Shown here: one piece after another, positions 34,882 through 42,812 of the stretch
Layout of the letters: each line of letters starts with the position of its first letter
How positions within the stretch are numbered: position 1 is the first letter of the stretch
DNA from: an uncultured Bacteroidia bacterium
GTDB lineage: Bacteria; Bacteroidota; Bacteroidia; Bacteroidales; UBA932
NCBI GenBank assembly: GCA_902801205.1
Contig: CADCHE010000001.1
Location: 226,744-290,743, forward strand
Length of the DNA: 64,000 nucleotides
Direction of reading: 5' to 3'
Translations under genes and position numbers: made by a program
Notes under the pieces: model-generated
Seen by the model: the letters and a program-made list of their open reading frames with translations, nothing else
What the model was told of the DNA's origin: nothing
The model's database searches: none

Positions 34882-35759
34882 GAAATCTGGTGATTGCGAT
34901 GGCAATGCTGCTGGCTGCCATCCTGCCCCTCGGGGCGAAGAAAAAGACGACGCATACCGTGATGTCGGCGAATGTCCGGATCACCGGCCTGCCGGCCGAT
35001 GAACGGCCGGGCATCCGCTGGGATGACCGGAAGGACGTCTGCCGGGATGTCATCCTCTCCCGCAAGCCGGACATCATCTGCCTGCAGGAGGTGATCTACG
35101 ATTCCTGGAACTACTTCAAGAAGGAATTGAAGGGCTATACGGGTTTCGGTTTCGAGGGCCCGGAAATGGATCCCTATACGGAAGGCTATCATTTCATCGG
35201 GAAGAACTGCATCTTCTACAAGACATCACGCTATGAATTGCTCGGGGCCGGCGTCTATTGGATGAGCGAGGACCCCGTGACCGGCGGGTCTTCCTCCTGG
35301 GATTCCGCCCGTGCCCGCCATACGAACTGGCTGCGGCTCCGCGACAAGGTCACCGGCGAGGTCTTCCGGGTCCTGTCCACCCATCTGGACCACATCTCCG
35401 AGGCGGCGCGCCAGGGACAGGCGAAGTTCATCCTGCACGAGGCGGCGCAGTATGCCGACGACTTCCCGCAGATCCTGTGCGGTGATTTCAATTCCGGGAT
35501 CGAGGGCGTCGCGATCCGCGGCATCAAGGCGGCGGGGTGGCATGACATGTGGGAAGATGTGCACGGCGAGGTCGAATACGGGTTCACCGCCCATGGTTTC
35601 CAGCCGGAAAACCGGAAGAAACCCGGCCGCAGGATCGACTTCATTTTCGGCCGGGGGCATGTCGGCGCCGTTTCCGCGGAGGTCGTCACCGACCGTCCGA
35701 AGGGCATCCTGCCGTCGGACCATTATTTCATCTGTGCCGAGGTCAAGATCGGGGACTGA
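34878..35759 (+). CDS. Secreted endonuclease/exonuclease/phosphatase (EEP)-family hydrolase
   Basis: 293 aa from ATG 34878, overlapping the kinase stop. A signal peptide (MRNLVIAMAMLLAAILPLGA) precedes an EEP fold with its metal and catalytic motifs: SANVRI, CLQEV, THLDH, CGDFN and the C-terminal SDHYF. The family includes phosphodiesterases and phosphomonoesterases, such as sphingomyelinase-like and inositol-phosphate phosphatases. It should act in the periplasm or outside. As the last gene of the cassette it may liberate the substrate that the symporter imports (inference). Confidence 0.88.
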   Translation: MRNLVIAMAMLLAAILPLGAKKKTTHTVMSANVRITGLPADERPGIRWDDRKDVCRDVILSRKPDIICLQEVIYDSWNYFKKELKGYTGFGFEGPEMDPYTEGYHFIGKNCIFYKTSRYELLGAGVYWMSEDPVTGGSSSWDSARARHTNWLRLRDKVTGEVFRVLSTHLDHISEAARQGQAKFILHEAAQYADDFPQILCGDFNSGIEGVAIRGIKAAGWHDMWEDVHGEVEYGFTAHGFQPENRKKPGRRIDFIFGRGHVGAVSAEVVTDRPKGILPSDHYFICAEVKIGD

Positions 35760-35765
35760 TCCTTT

Positions 35766-37778
35766 TTATCCGCGCAGCGCGTCGAAGCAGGCGGGGAAGA
35801 GCGGGAACGACTTCGCTACGCAGGCTTCGTCGTCGATGTCTACCGGACTGTCGGCCCCCAGCGAGGCTACCCGTAGGGCCATCACCATCCGGTGGTCGTG
35901 CGAGGAAGTGTACTTGCCGCCCTTGAGCAGGCGTCCGTTCAGGATCCGGGCCTCCAGGGTTTCGCCTGTGACGGCGAGCGCATCGTCCTCGATCCGGGCG
36001 TCCACCCCCATCTTCAGGAGCATCTCCAGGATGGCGGCAGCGCGGTCGCTTTCTTTTCCGCGGAGCCGTCCGACACCTTCGAGCCGGCTTTCGCCCGGAC
36101 AGAAAGCGGCCAGGACCGCTACGATCGGGAAGAGGTCGGGGCAGTTGCCCAGGTCGGCTTCAAAGGAACGGAGCGGGGCGCGGCAAGCCGTGATGACGCC
36201 GCGGTGGTCTTCCTGTTCGATCTGCGACAGACCGGCGCCGGCTTCCATGAGGATGTCCATGATGGAGAGGTCGGCTTGCAGGGAGGTCGTGTCCAGCCCT
36301 TCCAGCCGTACGTTGCCGAAGACGGCGCCGGCGACGAGGAAGTTCGCAGCGGCACTCCAGTCGCCTTCGATCTCGATCGATGCGGCGCGGTAGCGTTGCC
36401 GGCCCCGGGTCTTGAAATGGATGCCGGTGCAGAAGCGCCAGTCCTGGGTTTCCAGGAAGGTCTCGTCACCTTCCATCTCGCTGCCGATCCGGATCCCGAA
36501 GCGCCGGAGCACGTCCGTGGTGATGAACATGTACGGAATGCTCTTGGGCTCGACGACATACAGGGAGGAGGGGGCATCGAGCAGGGGAAGGGCCATCAGC
36601 AAGCCCGAGATCAGCTGCGATCCATCCTTTCCGGACACTTCGGCCTTGCCGGGGATGAGCGGTCCGTGGACGGACAGGGGGATGAAGACTTCCCCGGGGA
36701 CGGGCGGTGTACCTTCCGGACGCAGCAGGGTGCCGAAGGATGCCATGATGCCGCCGGCGCCCTTCAGGGGACGCCGCAGCAGGGTCCCGCAGCCTTGCAG
36801 ACGGACGGGACCGCTTCCAAGGGCGGCGGAAAGGGGAATCATCAGGCGGGTCATCAGTCCGGATTCGCCGACGTCCAGCGTGTCGAGGGGAACGGCACCG
36901 GGGGCGGCACCGATGCCGGTGATTTCCAGGGAACCGTCTGCTTCGTGGAACGCGATCCGGGCGCCCAGCGCCGAAGCGGTCCGCAGCGCGGCTTCATTGT
37001 CGCCGCAGGGGGTGTATCCGCCCAGGAAGGATGTGCCTTCGGCCAGGGCGGCGGCCACGATGGCCCGCTGGGCGAAACTCTTGGATGAGGGCATCCGCAG
37101 CGGGGTCTCCGTGCCGACGGGCCGGCGGCTGCCGTAGACCGCTTCGGCCATCGCGTTGCAGGCCCATTGCCCCGGGGCGGCTGCTTCCGCTTCACTGAGG
37201 GCGGCGTAGGTGAACGGCGCGCCTTTGGCGAGGCACGCCAACCGGCTCTCCCGACCTGCCGGCCCCATTGCGAAGGCGATCAGGCGGTCGGGGATCGGCT
37301 GCCCGTAGAGGGCCAGGACCCGGTCGGCGTCTTCCTGCGTGGCGGCCGTCGCGGCGATCTTGACGATTTCGCCGCCGATCCGGCCCAGGCGCAGGGCCGT
37401 TTCAGTAAGTTCTTCCAAGGAGGGCGTACCGTCGAAGAAATGGGCGGAACGGATCATCACCGTGCCGTATTCGCTGCAAAGCCGGCGCAAACGCTTGCCC
37501 ATCGGAGGCGGCGCCTCGCCTTCCAGGTCGGCGAACGCAGCACCGGCCTCGATGGCGGTCCGGAGTTTCTCCTCGGCCTCCTGCCAGGATCCCGATCCGT
37601 CGCCGGCTACGCGGCAGGTGGCGACAAGGGGCACATCCGTGCCGGAAAACAGGGTGTCGATTTCTTCCAGGGACAGCGGACAGCGGTCCAGCCGGATTTC
37701 GGCCAGGGCGATCTTCTCTGTCTCCAGGACGGCGAGGATCCCCTCCAGGTCCTTGTGTTGTATCGTGGTGCAGATCAT
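35766..37778 (-). CDS. aroDA: Fused type I 3-dehydroquinate dehydratase / EPSP synthase (AroD-AroA)
   Basis: 670 aa from ATG 37778. Residues 1-215 are type I dehydroquinase: LAEIRLDRCPLSLEEI, IRSAHFFDGTPS (His113), IVKIAATA with the Schiff-base Lys140, and FAMGPAGRESRL. Residues about 222-670 are EPSP synthase: LRMPSSKSFAQRAIVAAALAEG, LDVGESGLMTRL, SGKDGSQLISGLLMALP and the terminal HDHRMVMA. The protein would catalyse steps 3 and 6 of the shikimate pathway. The ATG overlaps the aroB stop (ATGA). No frameshift or stop lies between the domains, so the fusion is real in this sequence. The symbol is descriptive. Confidence 0.93.
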   Translation of the reverse strand: MICTTIQHKDLEGILAVLETEKIALAEIRLDRCPLSLEEIDTLFSGTDVPLVATCRVAGDGSGSWQEAEEKLRTAIEAGAAFADLEGEAPPPMGKRLRRLCSEYGTVMIRSAHFFDGTPSLEELTETALRLGRIGGEIVKIAATAATQEDADRVLALYGQPIPDRLIAFAMGPAGRESRLACLAKGAPFTYAALSEAEAAAPGQWACNAMAEAVYGSRRPVGTETPLRMPSSKSFAQRAIVAAALAEGTSFLGGYTPCGDNEAALRTASALGARIAFHEADGSLEITGIGAAPGAVPLDTLDVGESGLMTRLMIPLSAALGSGPVRLQGCGTLLRRPLKGAGGIMASFGTLLRPEGTPPVPGEVFIPLSVHGPLIPGKAEVSGKDGSQLISGLLMALPLLDAPSSLYVVEPKSIPYMFITTDVLRRFGIRIGSEMEGDETFLETQDWRFCTGIHFKTRGRQRYRAASIEIEGDWSAAANFLVAGAVFGNVRLEGLDTTSLQADLSIMDILMEAGAGLSQIEQEDHRGVITACRAPLRSFEADLGNCPDLFPIVAVLAAFCPGESRLEGVGRLRGKESDRAAAILEMLLKMGVDARIEDDALAVTGETLEARILNGRLLKGGKYTSSHDHRMVMALRVASLGADSPVDIDDEACVAKSFPLFPACFDALRG

Positions 37779-38785
37779 TGCAGGATAGAGATGACGTCGG
37801 AAACGGACAGGACGCGGGTGCAGACGGCCCCGATGCCCTCGAGCAGGACGAAGCGGACGGCATCGCCTTCGGCTTTCTTGTCCTTGGCCATGGCGCCCCC
37901 GAGGACGGAAACGGGCCAGGGGCATTCCACCGGCAGGCCACAGGCCTTGAAATCCGTCCGCAGTCGTTTTTCCAGGCCGGCCGGGGCCACGCCGAGGGCT
38001 TCCGAGAGCCGTGCGGCGAGCAGGATGCCCATGGAAACGGCCCGGCCGTGGGAGATGTGGCCGTCGGAGACCTTCTCGATGGCGTGCGCGAAGGTGTGGC
38101 CGAGGTTGAGGTGACGCCGTTCTCCGGATTCGAATTCGTCCCGTTCCACGATGGCGGCCTTGACGGCGGCGGCACCGGCGGCCAGCGCCGGCAGTTCCGC
38201 CCTGCGTGCAGCCAGGTCGGAGAAAACGGCGACTGCCTGTCCGTATTTGTCGCCGGTATTGTCGATCAGGTAGCTTTTCAGCAGTTCCGCCGCTCCGCCG
38301 AGCAGTTCTTCCCCGGGCAGGGTGTCCAGGGCTTCGGCGCAGATGAAGGTGACTTCGGGCTGGCGGAAGACGCCCATCATGTTCTTGTAAGCGGCGAGGT
38401 TGACACCGTTCTTTCCACCGATGGCTGCGTCCACCTGCGCGAGCAGGGTAGTGGGCACGAAGGCGAATCGGACGCCGCGCTTGTAGACCGATGCGGCGAA
38501 TCCGGTGATGTCGGTGGTGATTCCCCCGCCGATGCCCAGCACGTAGGCATCGCGTCCGGCGCCTTTCTCCAGCAGCCAGCGGCAGATGTCCGCCACCGTG
38601 TCGATGTTCTTCTCCGCCTCGGAAGCGGAGAGGGAATAAATGCCTTGCAGACCGGGAAGCCGCCCGGCGATGCGGCGGGCAAACGCACCGACGTTGCGGT
38701 CATGGACCACATAGACGGCTTTCTCGTCGGCCAACCGTTCTGCAACGGTCTCCGGCGTGGCGGGAAGGATGTGGATCTTCGTCAT
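37775..38785 (-). CDS. aroB: 3-dehydroquinate synthase
   Basis: 336 aa; cyclises DAHP to dehydroquinate with NAD+ and Zn2+. Motifs: VLGIGGGITTDITGFAASVYKRGV (NAD and substrate binding), FVPTTLLAQVDAAIGGKNGVN and the metal-binding RRHLNLGHTFAHAIE. It is translationally coupled to the downstream aroDA fusion, so three shikimate activities come from one transcript. A -7 box lies only 5 nt upstream of the ATG. Confidence 0.96.
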   Translation of the reverse strand: MTKIHILPATPETVAERLADEKAVYVVHDRNVGAFARRIAGRLPGLQGIYSLSASEAEKNIDTVADICRWLLEKGAGRDAYVLGIGGGITTDITGFAASVYKRGVRFAFVPTTLLAQVDAAIGGKNGVNLAAYKNMMGVFRQPEVTFICAEALDTLPGEELLGGAAELLKSYLIDNTGDKYGQAVAVFSDLAARRAELPALAAGAAAVKAAIVERDEFESGERRHLNLGHTFAHAIEKVSDGHISHGRAVSMGILLAARLSEALGVAPAGLEKRLRTDFKACGLPVECPWPVSVLGGAMAKDKKAEGDAVRFVLLEGIGAVCTRVLSVSDVISILQ

Positions 38786-38790
38786 GGGAA

Positions 38791-38798
38791 CAAAGGTA
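38791..38798 (-). promoter_or_regulatory. -7 promoter box for aroB-aroDA
   Basis: TACCTTTG on the minus strand, a perfect TAnnTTTG match, ending 5 nt before the aroB ATG. Transcription would begin at or next to the start codon, giving a leaderless or nearly leaderless mRNA. Confidence 0.65.
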
Positions 38799-38833
38799 CG
38801 ATAATCTGCTGAAAAATGCAGGGTGGCAGGACG

Positions 38834-39640
38834 TTATTTGGATCCGCTGCGGCGGCACCTTCCGGTGAAGGCCTGGAAGAGGGGCAGCCAGGAATCGTCC
38901 GACAGCAGCAGGCTTTCCGGATGGAACTGGACGGCCCAGACCTGTTCGTTTTCCATAGCTTCGACGACTCCGTCGTCCGCCCGGGCGACGACCCACAGCC
39001 CTGGCGCGACGGATTTCACCGCCTGGTGGTGCCAGGAGTTGACTGTCAGGGAATCCGGTCCGAAGACGCGTGCGAGGAAGCTGCCGGGTTCGGCGCCGAT
39101 CTTGTGGGTGATTCCGCCACGGTGCTGACGCGCTTCCGGCAGCTGCGTGGGGATGTCCTGGTACAGGGATCCGCCCAGGACGACGTTCATCAACTGCTGC
39201 CCGCGGCAGATGGCCAGGATGGGCATCCCTGAGGCGACCGCCGCCCGGGCGAGCAGGCTGTCGCTCCGGTCGCGGACCGGATTCACTTGCACCGACTCGT
39301 TCCATACGGCTTCGCCGTACCAGGCGGGGTTGACGTCTTCGCCACCGGAGAAGACGATGCCGTCGAGCCGCTCAATGACTGCTTCGGCCTGTTCGGGCGT
39401 CTCTACCGTCGGAATGATGAAGGGGACGCCGCCGCCCCGCAGGACGGCCTGCACATACCGGGCGCCGAGCGCATCGCTGCCCCCTTCGGTTCGTCCGCAG
39501 GAAATACCGACCATCGGCGCGGCCTGGCGCCGGCATGCCGTTCCCGCGAAAAGCAGTCCCGCCAGGAGGATGCATGCGGGCAGGGCGCGCATCAAAAGCA
39601 TCTTGTCTATCCGTAAAGTCCTTTTCATCACTTGTTCCAT
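38834..39640 (-). CDS. Class I glutamine amidotransferase-like hydrolase (peptidase C26, PuuD-like), exported
   Basis: 268 aa from ATG 39640, which has an AGAGGGGAAAGAG purine tract upstream; ATG 39628 is an alternative. The triad of gamma-glutamyl hydrolases is visible: Cys145 in ILAICRGQQLMNVVLGGSLYQD, His240 and Glu242 in FHPES. The N-terminus (LLMRALPACILLAGLLFAGTAC) is a signal sequence ending at Cys36, so the enzyme is probably a periplasmic lipoprotein, unlike cytoplasmic PuuD. It may cleave gamma-glutamyl compounds from outside. It stands just upstream of, and divergent from, the glutamate symporter gltS. Confidence 0.85.
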   Translation of the reverse strand: MEQVMKRTLRIDKMLLMRALPACILLAGLLFAGTACRRQAAPMVGISCGRTEGGSDALGARYVQAVLRGGGVPFIIPTVETPEQAEAVIERLDGIVFSGGEDVNPAWYGEAVWNESVQVNPVRDRSDSLLARAAVASGMPILAICRGQQLMNVVLGGSLYQDIPTQLPEARQHRGGITHKIGAEPGSFLARVFGPDSLTVNSWHHQAVKSVAPGLWVVARADDGVVEAMENEQVWAVQFHPESLLLSDDSWLPLFQAFTGRCRRSGSK

Positions 39641-39740
39641 GGCTCTTTCCCCTCTTTTTTCGACCGTTAATATACGACAAATCCCGGAAAAAAGAAACGG
39701 CTTATTCGATTGTATCATTTTGTCCCCTGCCTGCCTGCCG

Positions 39741-39790
39741 CGCCCCGTCGCCCGGTCACCTGCAGCGCCCCGTCGCCCGGTCACCTGCCG
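39741..39790. repeat. Two tandem 25-bp direct repeats
   Basis: Copies 39741-39765 and 39766-39790 (starting CGCCCCGTCGCCCGGTCACC) differ at one base. A partial third start (CGCCGGGCGG) follows. Non-coding, in the longest core intergenic region of the window. Confidence 0.8.
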
Positions 39791-39949
39791 CGCCGGGCGG
39801 AGGTTGGGATCCTTCTGTGTTTTCGTGCGGGTAAAGCGTGCCGGGTGGTGGGATTCGTGTCGGGTAGGGGAAAAAGCGTGACCTGACAGCCACATGGGTC
39901 CCGGCCGGGATACGGCCGCGGTGGGTCGGGCATGACGTCGCGGCGGACA

Positions 39950-39981
39950 TTTGGAGTTGACGGGCAGAATCCGTATTTTTG
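39950..39981 (+). promoter_or_regulatory. Promoter of gltS
   Basis: TTTG at 39950-39953, a 20-nt spacer, then TATTTTTG at 39974-39981: both elements of the Bacteroidetes promoter consensus are intact. The predicted leader is about 57 nt. Confidence 0.8.
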
Positions 39982-40044
39982 TCTGGGCCACCGGAGGCTG
40001 GAAGGAAGCGGGGAAGAAGTTTAATAAGGTATCGGCAGAATGGC

Positions 40045-41319
40045 ATGGATGTGATTGCACTGGATATGTACACGACGGCGGGGGCGGGCGTGATCGCTCT
40101 CCTGCTGGGCGTGTTCCTGACCCGCAAGTTGCCGGCACTGGGGCGGATGTGCATCCCGGCGCCGGTGACCGGCGGCCTGGCCGTTTCGCTGCTCTTCCTG
40201 CTCCTGCACGTCGCCTTCGGCTGGCGGTTCTCCTTCGACGGGACGGTCAAAGACCTCTGCATGCTGGTCTTCTTCACTTCGGTCGGCTTTCAGTCCGACC
40301 TGCGGATGCTTCGTGCGGGCGGGAAACCGCTCGTCGTGATGATCGGGCTCGTGTCGCTGCTGATTGTCGCCCAGAACCTCCTGTCGCTCGGCATCGCCCG
40401 CGGCTTGCACATCGACCCGCTCGTGGGCATGGCGACCGGGTCCATCCCGATGTGCGGCGGGCACGGGACCGCCGGCGGGTTCGCCCCCGTCCTGGCGCAG
40501 ATGGGCCTGCAGGGAGCGGATTCGATCGCCATGGCGGCAGCGACGTTCGGCCTGGTGGCCGGGTCGATGGTCGGAGGTCCGGTCGGGGAATTCCTCGTCC
40601 GGCGGCACCGGCTAGCGGAAGCGTCCGGTTCGGACGACGTGGTCTCCACCCTGGGTGGAGAAGTTCCGGAAGATGGCGGCATGAAGGGCGAAACCACGGA
40701 CAGGCATCCCGGGGCGGAGCAAATCCCCCCGAGCGGTGGAGAGGAACACGGGATGCGGCGTGCGATCCAGGCCGTCTGCCAGCTGCTCCTGGCCATGGCG
40801 CTGGGACAGGGGCTGAGCAAGTTGCTGGCTCTGACCGGCATCACGTTCCCGACCTATTTCGGCGCACTGGTCGTCGCGTCGCTCCTGCGCAATGTCCTGG
40901 ACCCCCGTCCGGGTTCGGGGCGGAAGCATCCGCTCTGCCTGGACAAAATCGTTTCGCTGGGGAATGCCGCCCTGTTCCTGTTCCTGGGCATGGCGATGGC
41001 GACCCTCAAGCTCTGGGAGCTGGCCGGGCTGATGCTCCCGCTCCTGGTGATCCTGCTCGCCCAGACGCTTTTCATCGTCCTTTTCGCATGCCTGGCCGCC
41101 TTCCCGGCGCTCGGGAAGAACTATGACGCAGCCGTCCTGGTGAGCGGCCTGTGCGGGTTCGGGCTGGGTGCGACGCCGAATGCAATGGCCAACATGTCCG
41201 CGGTCTGCTTCAAATACCATTATGCGGCAAAGCCCTTCATCATCGTCCCCATCATCGGGGCGATGTTCGTCGACCTGATCAACACATTCGTCGTCACGGT
41301 CCTGCTGAACGTCTTGTAA
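40045..41319 (+). CDS. gltS: Sodium/glutamate symporter
   Basis: 424 aa from ATG 40045 (MDVIALDMYTTAGAG). About ten membrane helices in two halves, each with the GltS re-entrant glycine-rich segment: GSIPMCGGHGTAGGFAPVL and GFGLGATPNAMANM. A hydrophilic insert (about residues 195-240) separates the halves, as in the family. It imports glutamate with Na+. The neighbouring divergent gamma-glutamyl hydrolase-like lipoprotein could supply glutamate (inference). Its stop is 6 nt from the folP stop. Confidence 0.94.
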   Translation: MDVIALDMYTTAGAGVIALLLGVFLTRKLPALGRMCIPAPVTGGLAVSLLFLLLHVAFGWRFSFDGTVKDLCMLVFFTSVGFQSDLRMLRAGGKPLVVMIGLVSLLIVAQNLLSLGIARGLHIDPLVGMATGSIPMCGGHGTAGGFAPVLAQMGLQGADSIAMAAATFGLVAGSMVGGPVGEFLVRRHRLAEASGSDDVVSTLGGEVPEDGGMKGETTDRHPGAEQIPPSGGEEHGMRRAIQAVCQLLLAMALGQGLSKLLALTGITFPTYFGALVVASLLRNVLDPRPGSGRKHPLCLDKIVSLGNAALFLFLGMAMATLKLWELAGLMLPLLVILLAQTLFIVLFACLAAFPALGKNYDAAVLVSGLCGFGLGATPNAMANMSAVCFKYHYAAKPFIIVPIIGAMFVDLINTFVVTVLLNVL

Positions 41320-41325
41320 GATCGT

Positions 41326-42192
41326 TTATTGCCTTCCTGCACCGGTGAGCTGCCGGTAGACCCCGACCGCCTGCACGGCGGGCGCTACGTCGTGTACCCT
41401 GAGGATGTCCGCTCCACCCTGCAAGGCGGCGAGGTGGGCGCTCTGCGTCGCGGGCAGCGCCTCTTCGGGACTGATGCCGAGCGGCTGCCAGAGGAACCGT
41501 TTCCGGGAAATCCCGACCAGCATCCGCCGCCCCGGAACCCGCAGCGCGGACAGTTCCCGGAGCAACTGCCAGTTCTGCTCCACGGTCTTGGCGAAACCGA
41601 AGCCGGGGTCGAGGATCCAGTCTTCCAGACCGGCGTCCTGTGCCCGCTGGGCGAAAGCCTCGAAATACCGGCGGACGGCGGCGGTGACGGGGGAGAGCCC
41701 GTCCGGCACGCCTTCGGCGGGATAGTCCGTCATCCCCTGCATGGTGGCGGGGGTCCCGCGTTTATGCATCGCGATGTAAGTGAGGTGGTTCCGTGCCGCT
41801 ACTGAGAGCATGGCCGGGTCGTCTTCGCCGGCGGAGATGTCGTTCACGATGACGGCGCCCACGGCATCCGTCGCCCGCAGGATCACTTCCGACCACCACG
41901 TGTCGATCGAAAGAGGCGTATCCGGAAAGGCGTCGCGCAGGCAGCGGAGTGCGGGCGAGAGCCTCCGCCATTCTTCTGCGGCGCCGACGGCCTGGGATCC
42001 CGGCCGGGTGGAGCAGGCGCCCAGGTCCAGGATGCGGGCACCTTCCGCGATCATTTCCGCAGCTTTCCGCTGCAGCGCGTCGAGGTCAGGGCGTCCGTCT
42101 CCGTCAAGGAAACGGCTGCCGGCGTAGAAGGAATCGCCGGTGAGGTTGAGGATCCCCATCACCGTGACGGGTCTGTCGAAGTTTGTTTCCAT
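41326..42192 (-). CDS. folP: Dihydropteroate synthase
   Basis: 288 aa; condenses p-aminobenzoate with DHPPP in folate synthesis. Motifs: MGILNLTGDSFYAGSR (usual MGILNVTPDSF, here Thr-Gly-Asp), ILDLGACSTRPGS, VNDISAG, DPGFGFAKTVEQNW and GISRKRFLW. Monocistronic on the minus strand, with a -7 box 5 nt before its ATG. Confidence 0.95.
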   Translation of the reverse strand: METNFDRPVTVMGILNLTGDSFYAGSRFLDGDGRPDLDALQRKAAEMIAEGARILDLGACSTRPGSQAVGAAEEWRRLSPALRCLRDAFPDTPLSIDTWWSEVILRATDAVGAVIVNDISAGEDDPAMLSVAARNHLTYIAMHKRGTPATMQGMTDYPAEGVPDGLSPVTAAVRRYFEAFAQRAQDAGLEDWILDPGFGFAKTVEQNWQLLRELSALRVPGRRMLVGISRKRFLWQPLGISPEEALPATQSAHLAALQGGADILRVHDVAPAVQAVGVYRQLTGAGRQ

Positions 42193-42197
42193 CGGTC

Positions 42198-42205
42198 CAA
42201 ATTTA
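42198..42205 (-). promoter_or_regulatory. -7 promoter box for folP
   Basis: TAAATTTG on the minus strand, a perfect consensus match, separated from the folP ATG by 5 nt (GACCG). As at aroB this predicts a leaderless transcript. Confidence 0.6.
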
Positions 42206-42227
42206 GTGAATAATGGAATAAAATCAT

Positions 42228-42255
42228 TATATTTACACTGTTAAAACTATCCTTG
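42228..42255 (+). promoter_or_regulatory. Tentative promoter region of pncA-tmk operon
   Basis: Two single-mismatch -7-like boxes on the plus strand: TATATTTA (42228-42235) and TATCCTTG (42248-42255, directly before the ATG). Neither has a clear -33 element, so the choice is open. Confidence 0.35.
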
Positions 42256-42257
42256 TC

Positions 42258-42812
42258 ATGGCGAACAGAAAGATCCTCTTTGCAGTCGACCTGCAGAAAG
42301 ATTTCATAGATGGCACTCTGACGGTTCCCGGTGCCGCTTCCGTCCTTCCGGTGATCGATTCGGTCAAAGGCCGTTTCGACCTGGTTTACTTCACGTTGGA
42401 CTGGCATCCGGTCAATCACTGCTCGTTCCGCGAGCAGGGCGGACCCTGGCCCGTGCACTGTGTGCACCATACGGCCGGCGCCTCCCTCCCCGACAGCGTG
42501 CTGGCCGGCCTGGAGGAAGAGCGGATGCGCTTCATCCTCAAGGGGCGACGCCCGGAACGGGAGGAATATGGTGCCCTCGTGGATGTGACGGCGGAAAACC
42601 AGGATCTTTTCCAGCCCGGTGACGAGGTCGTCATCTGCGGCATCGCTTCCGAATACTGTGTGTTCGAGTCCCTGAAGAACCTGTGCGCCCTCAGCCAGGC
42701 CGTCGGCTTCAGCGTGAAGGTGTTCCTGGAGGGAACGGCCAAGTTTGAAAACTATGACGCCATCTGCGCGTTCATGGCCGAGAACGACATCCCCGTGTGG
42801 AAAGCAGAATGA
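42258..42812 (+). CDS. pncA: Nicotinamidase / isochorismatase-family hydrolase
   Basis: 184 aa. Catalytic triad Asp11 (FAVDLQKDF), Lys95 (ILKGRRP) and Cys134 (ICGIASEYCV) of the cysteine hydrolase family. The metal-binding DWHPVNHCSF (Asp48, His50, His54) is specific for nicotinamidases. It deamidates nicotinamide to nicotinate, the substrate of the pncB product. ATGA overlap with tmk makes it the first gene of a three-gene operon. Confidence 0.92.
   Translation: MANRKILFAVDLQKDFIDGTLTVPGAASVLPVIDSVKGRFDLVYFTLDWHPVNHCSFREQGGPWPVHCVHHTAGASLPDSVLAGLEEERMRFILKGRRPEREEYGALVDVTAENQDLFQPGDEVVICGIASEYCVFESLKNLCALSQAVGFSVKVFLEGTAKFENYDAICAFMAENDIPVWKAE

Larger units (their letters stand above)
39641..40044. 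other. 404-bp divergent intergenic region
   Basis: Between the amidotransferase gene and gltS. It holds a GC-rich 25-bp direct repeat pair (39741-39790) and the gltS promoter (39950-39981). No further gene could be supported. Confidence 0.6.

Noticed and set aside
39741-39790. CRISPR array
   Set aside because: Only two directly abutting 25-bp copies with no spacers; a simple tandem duplication.
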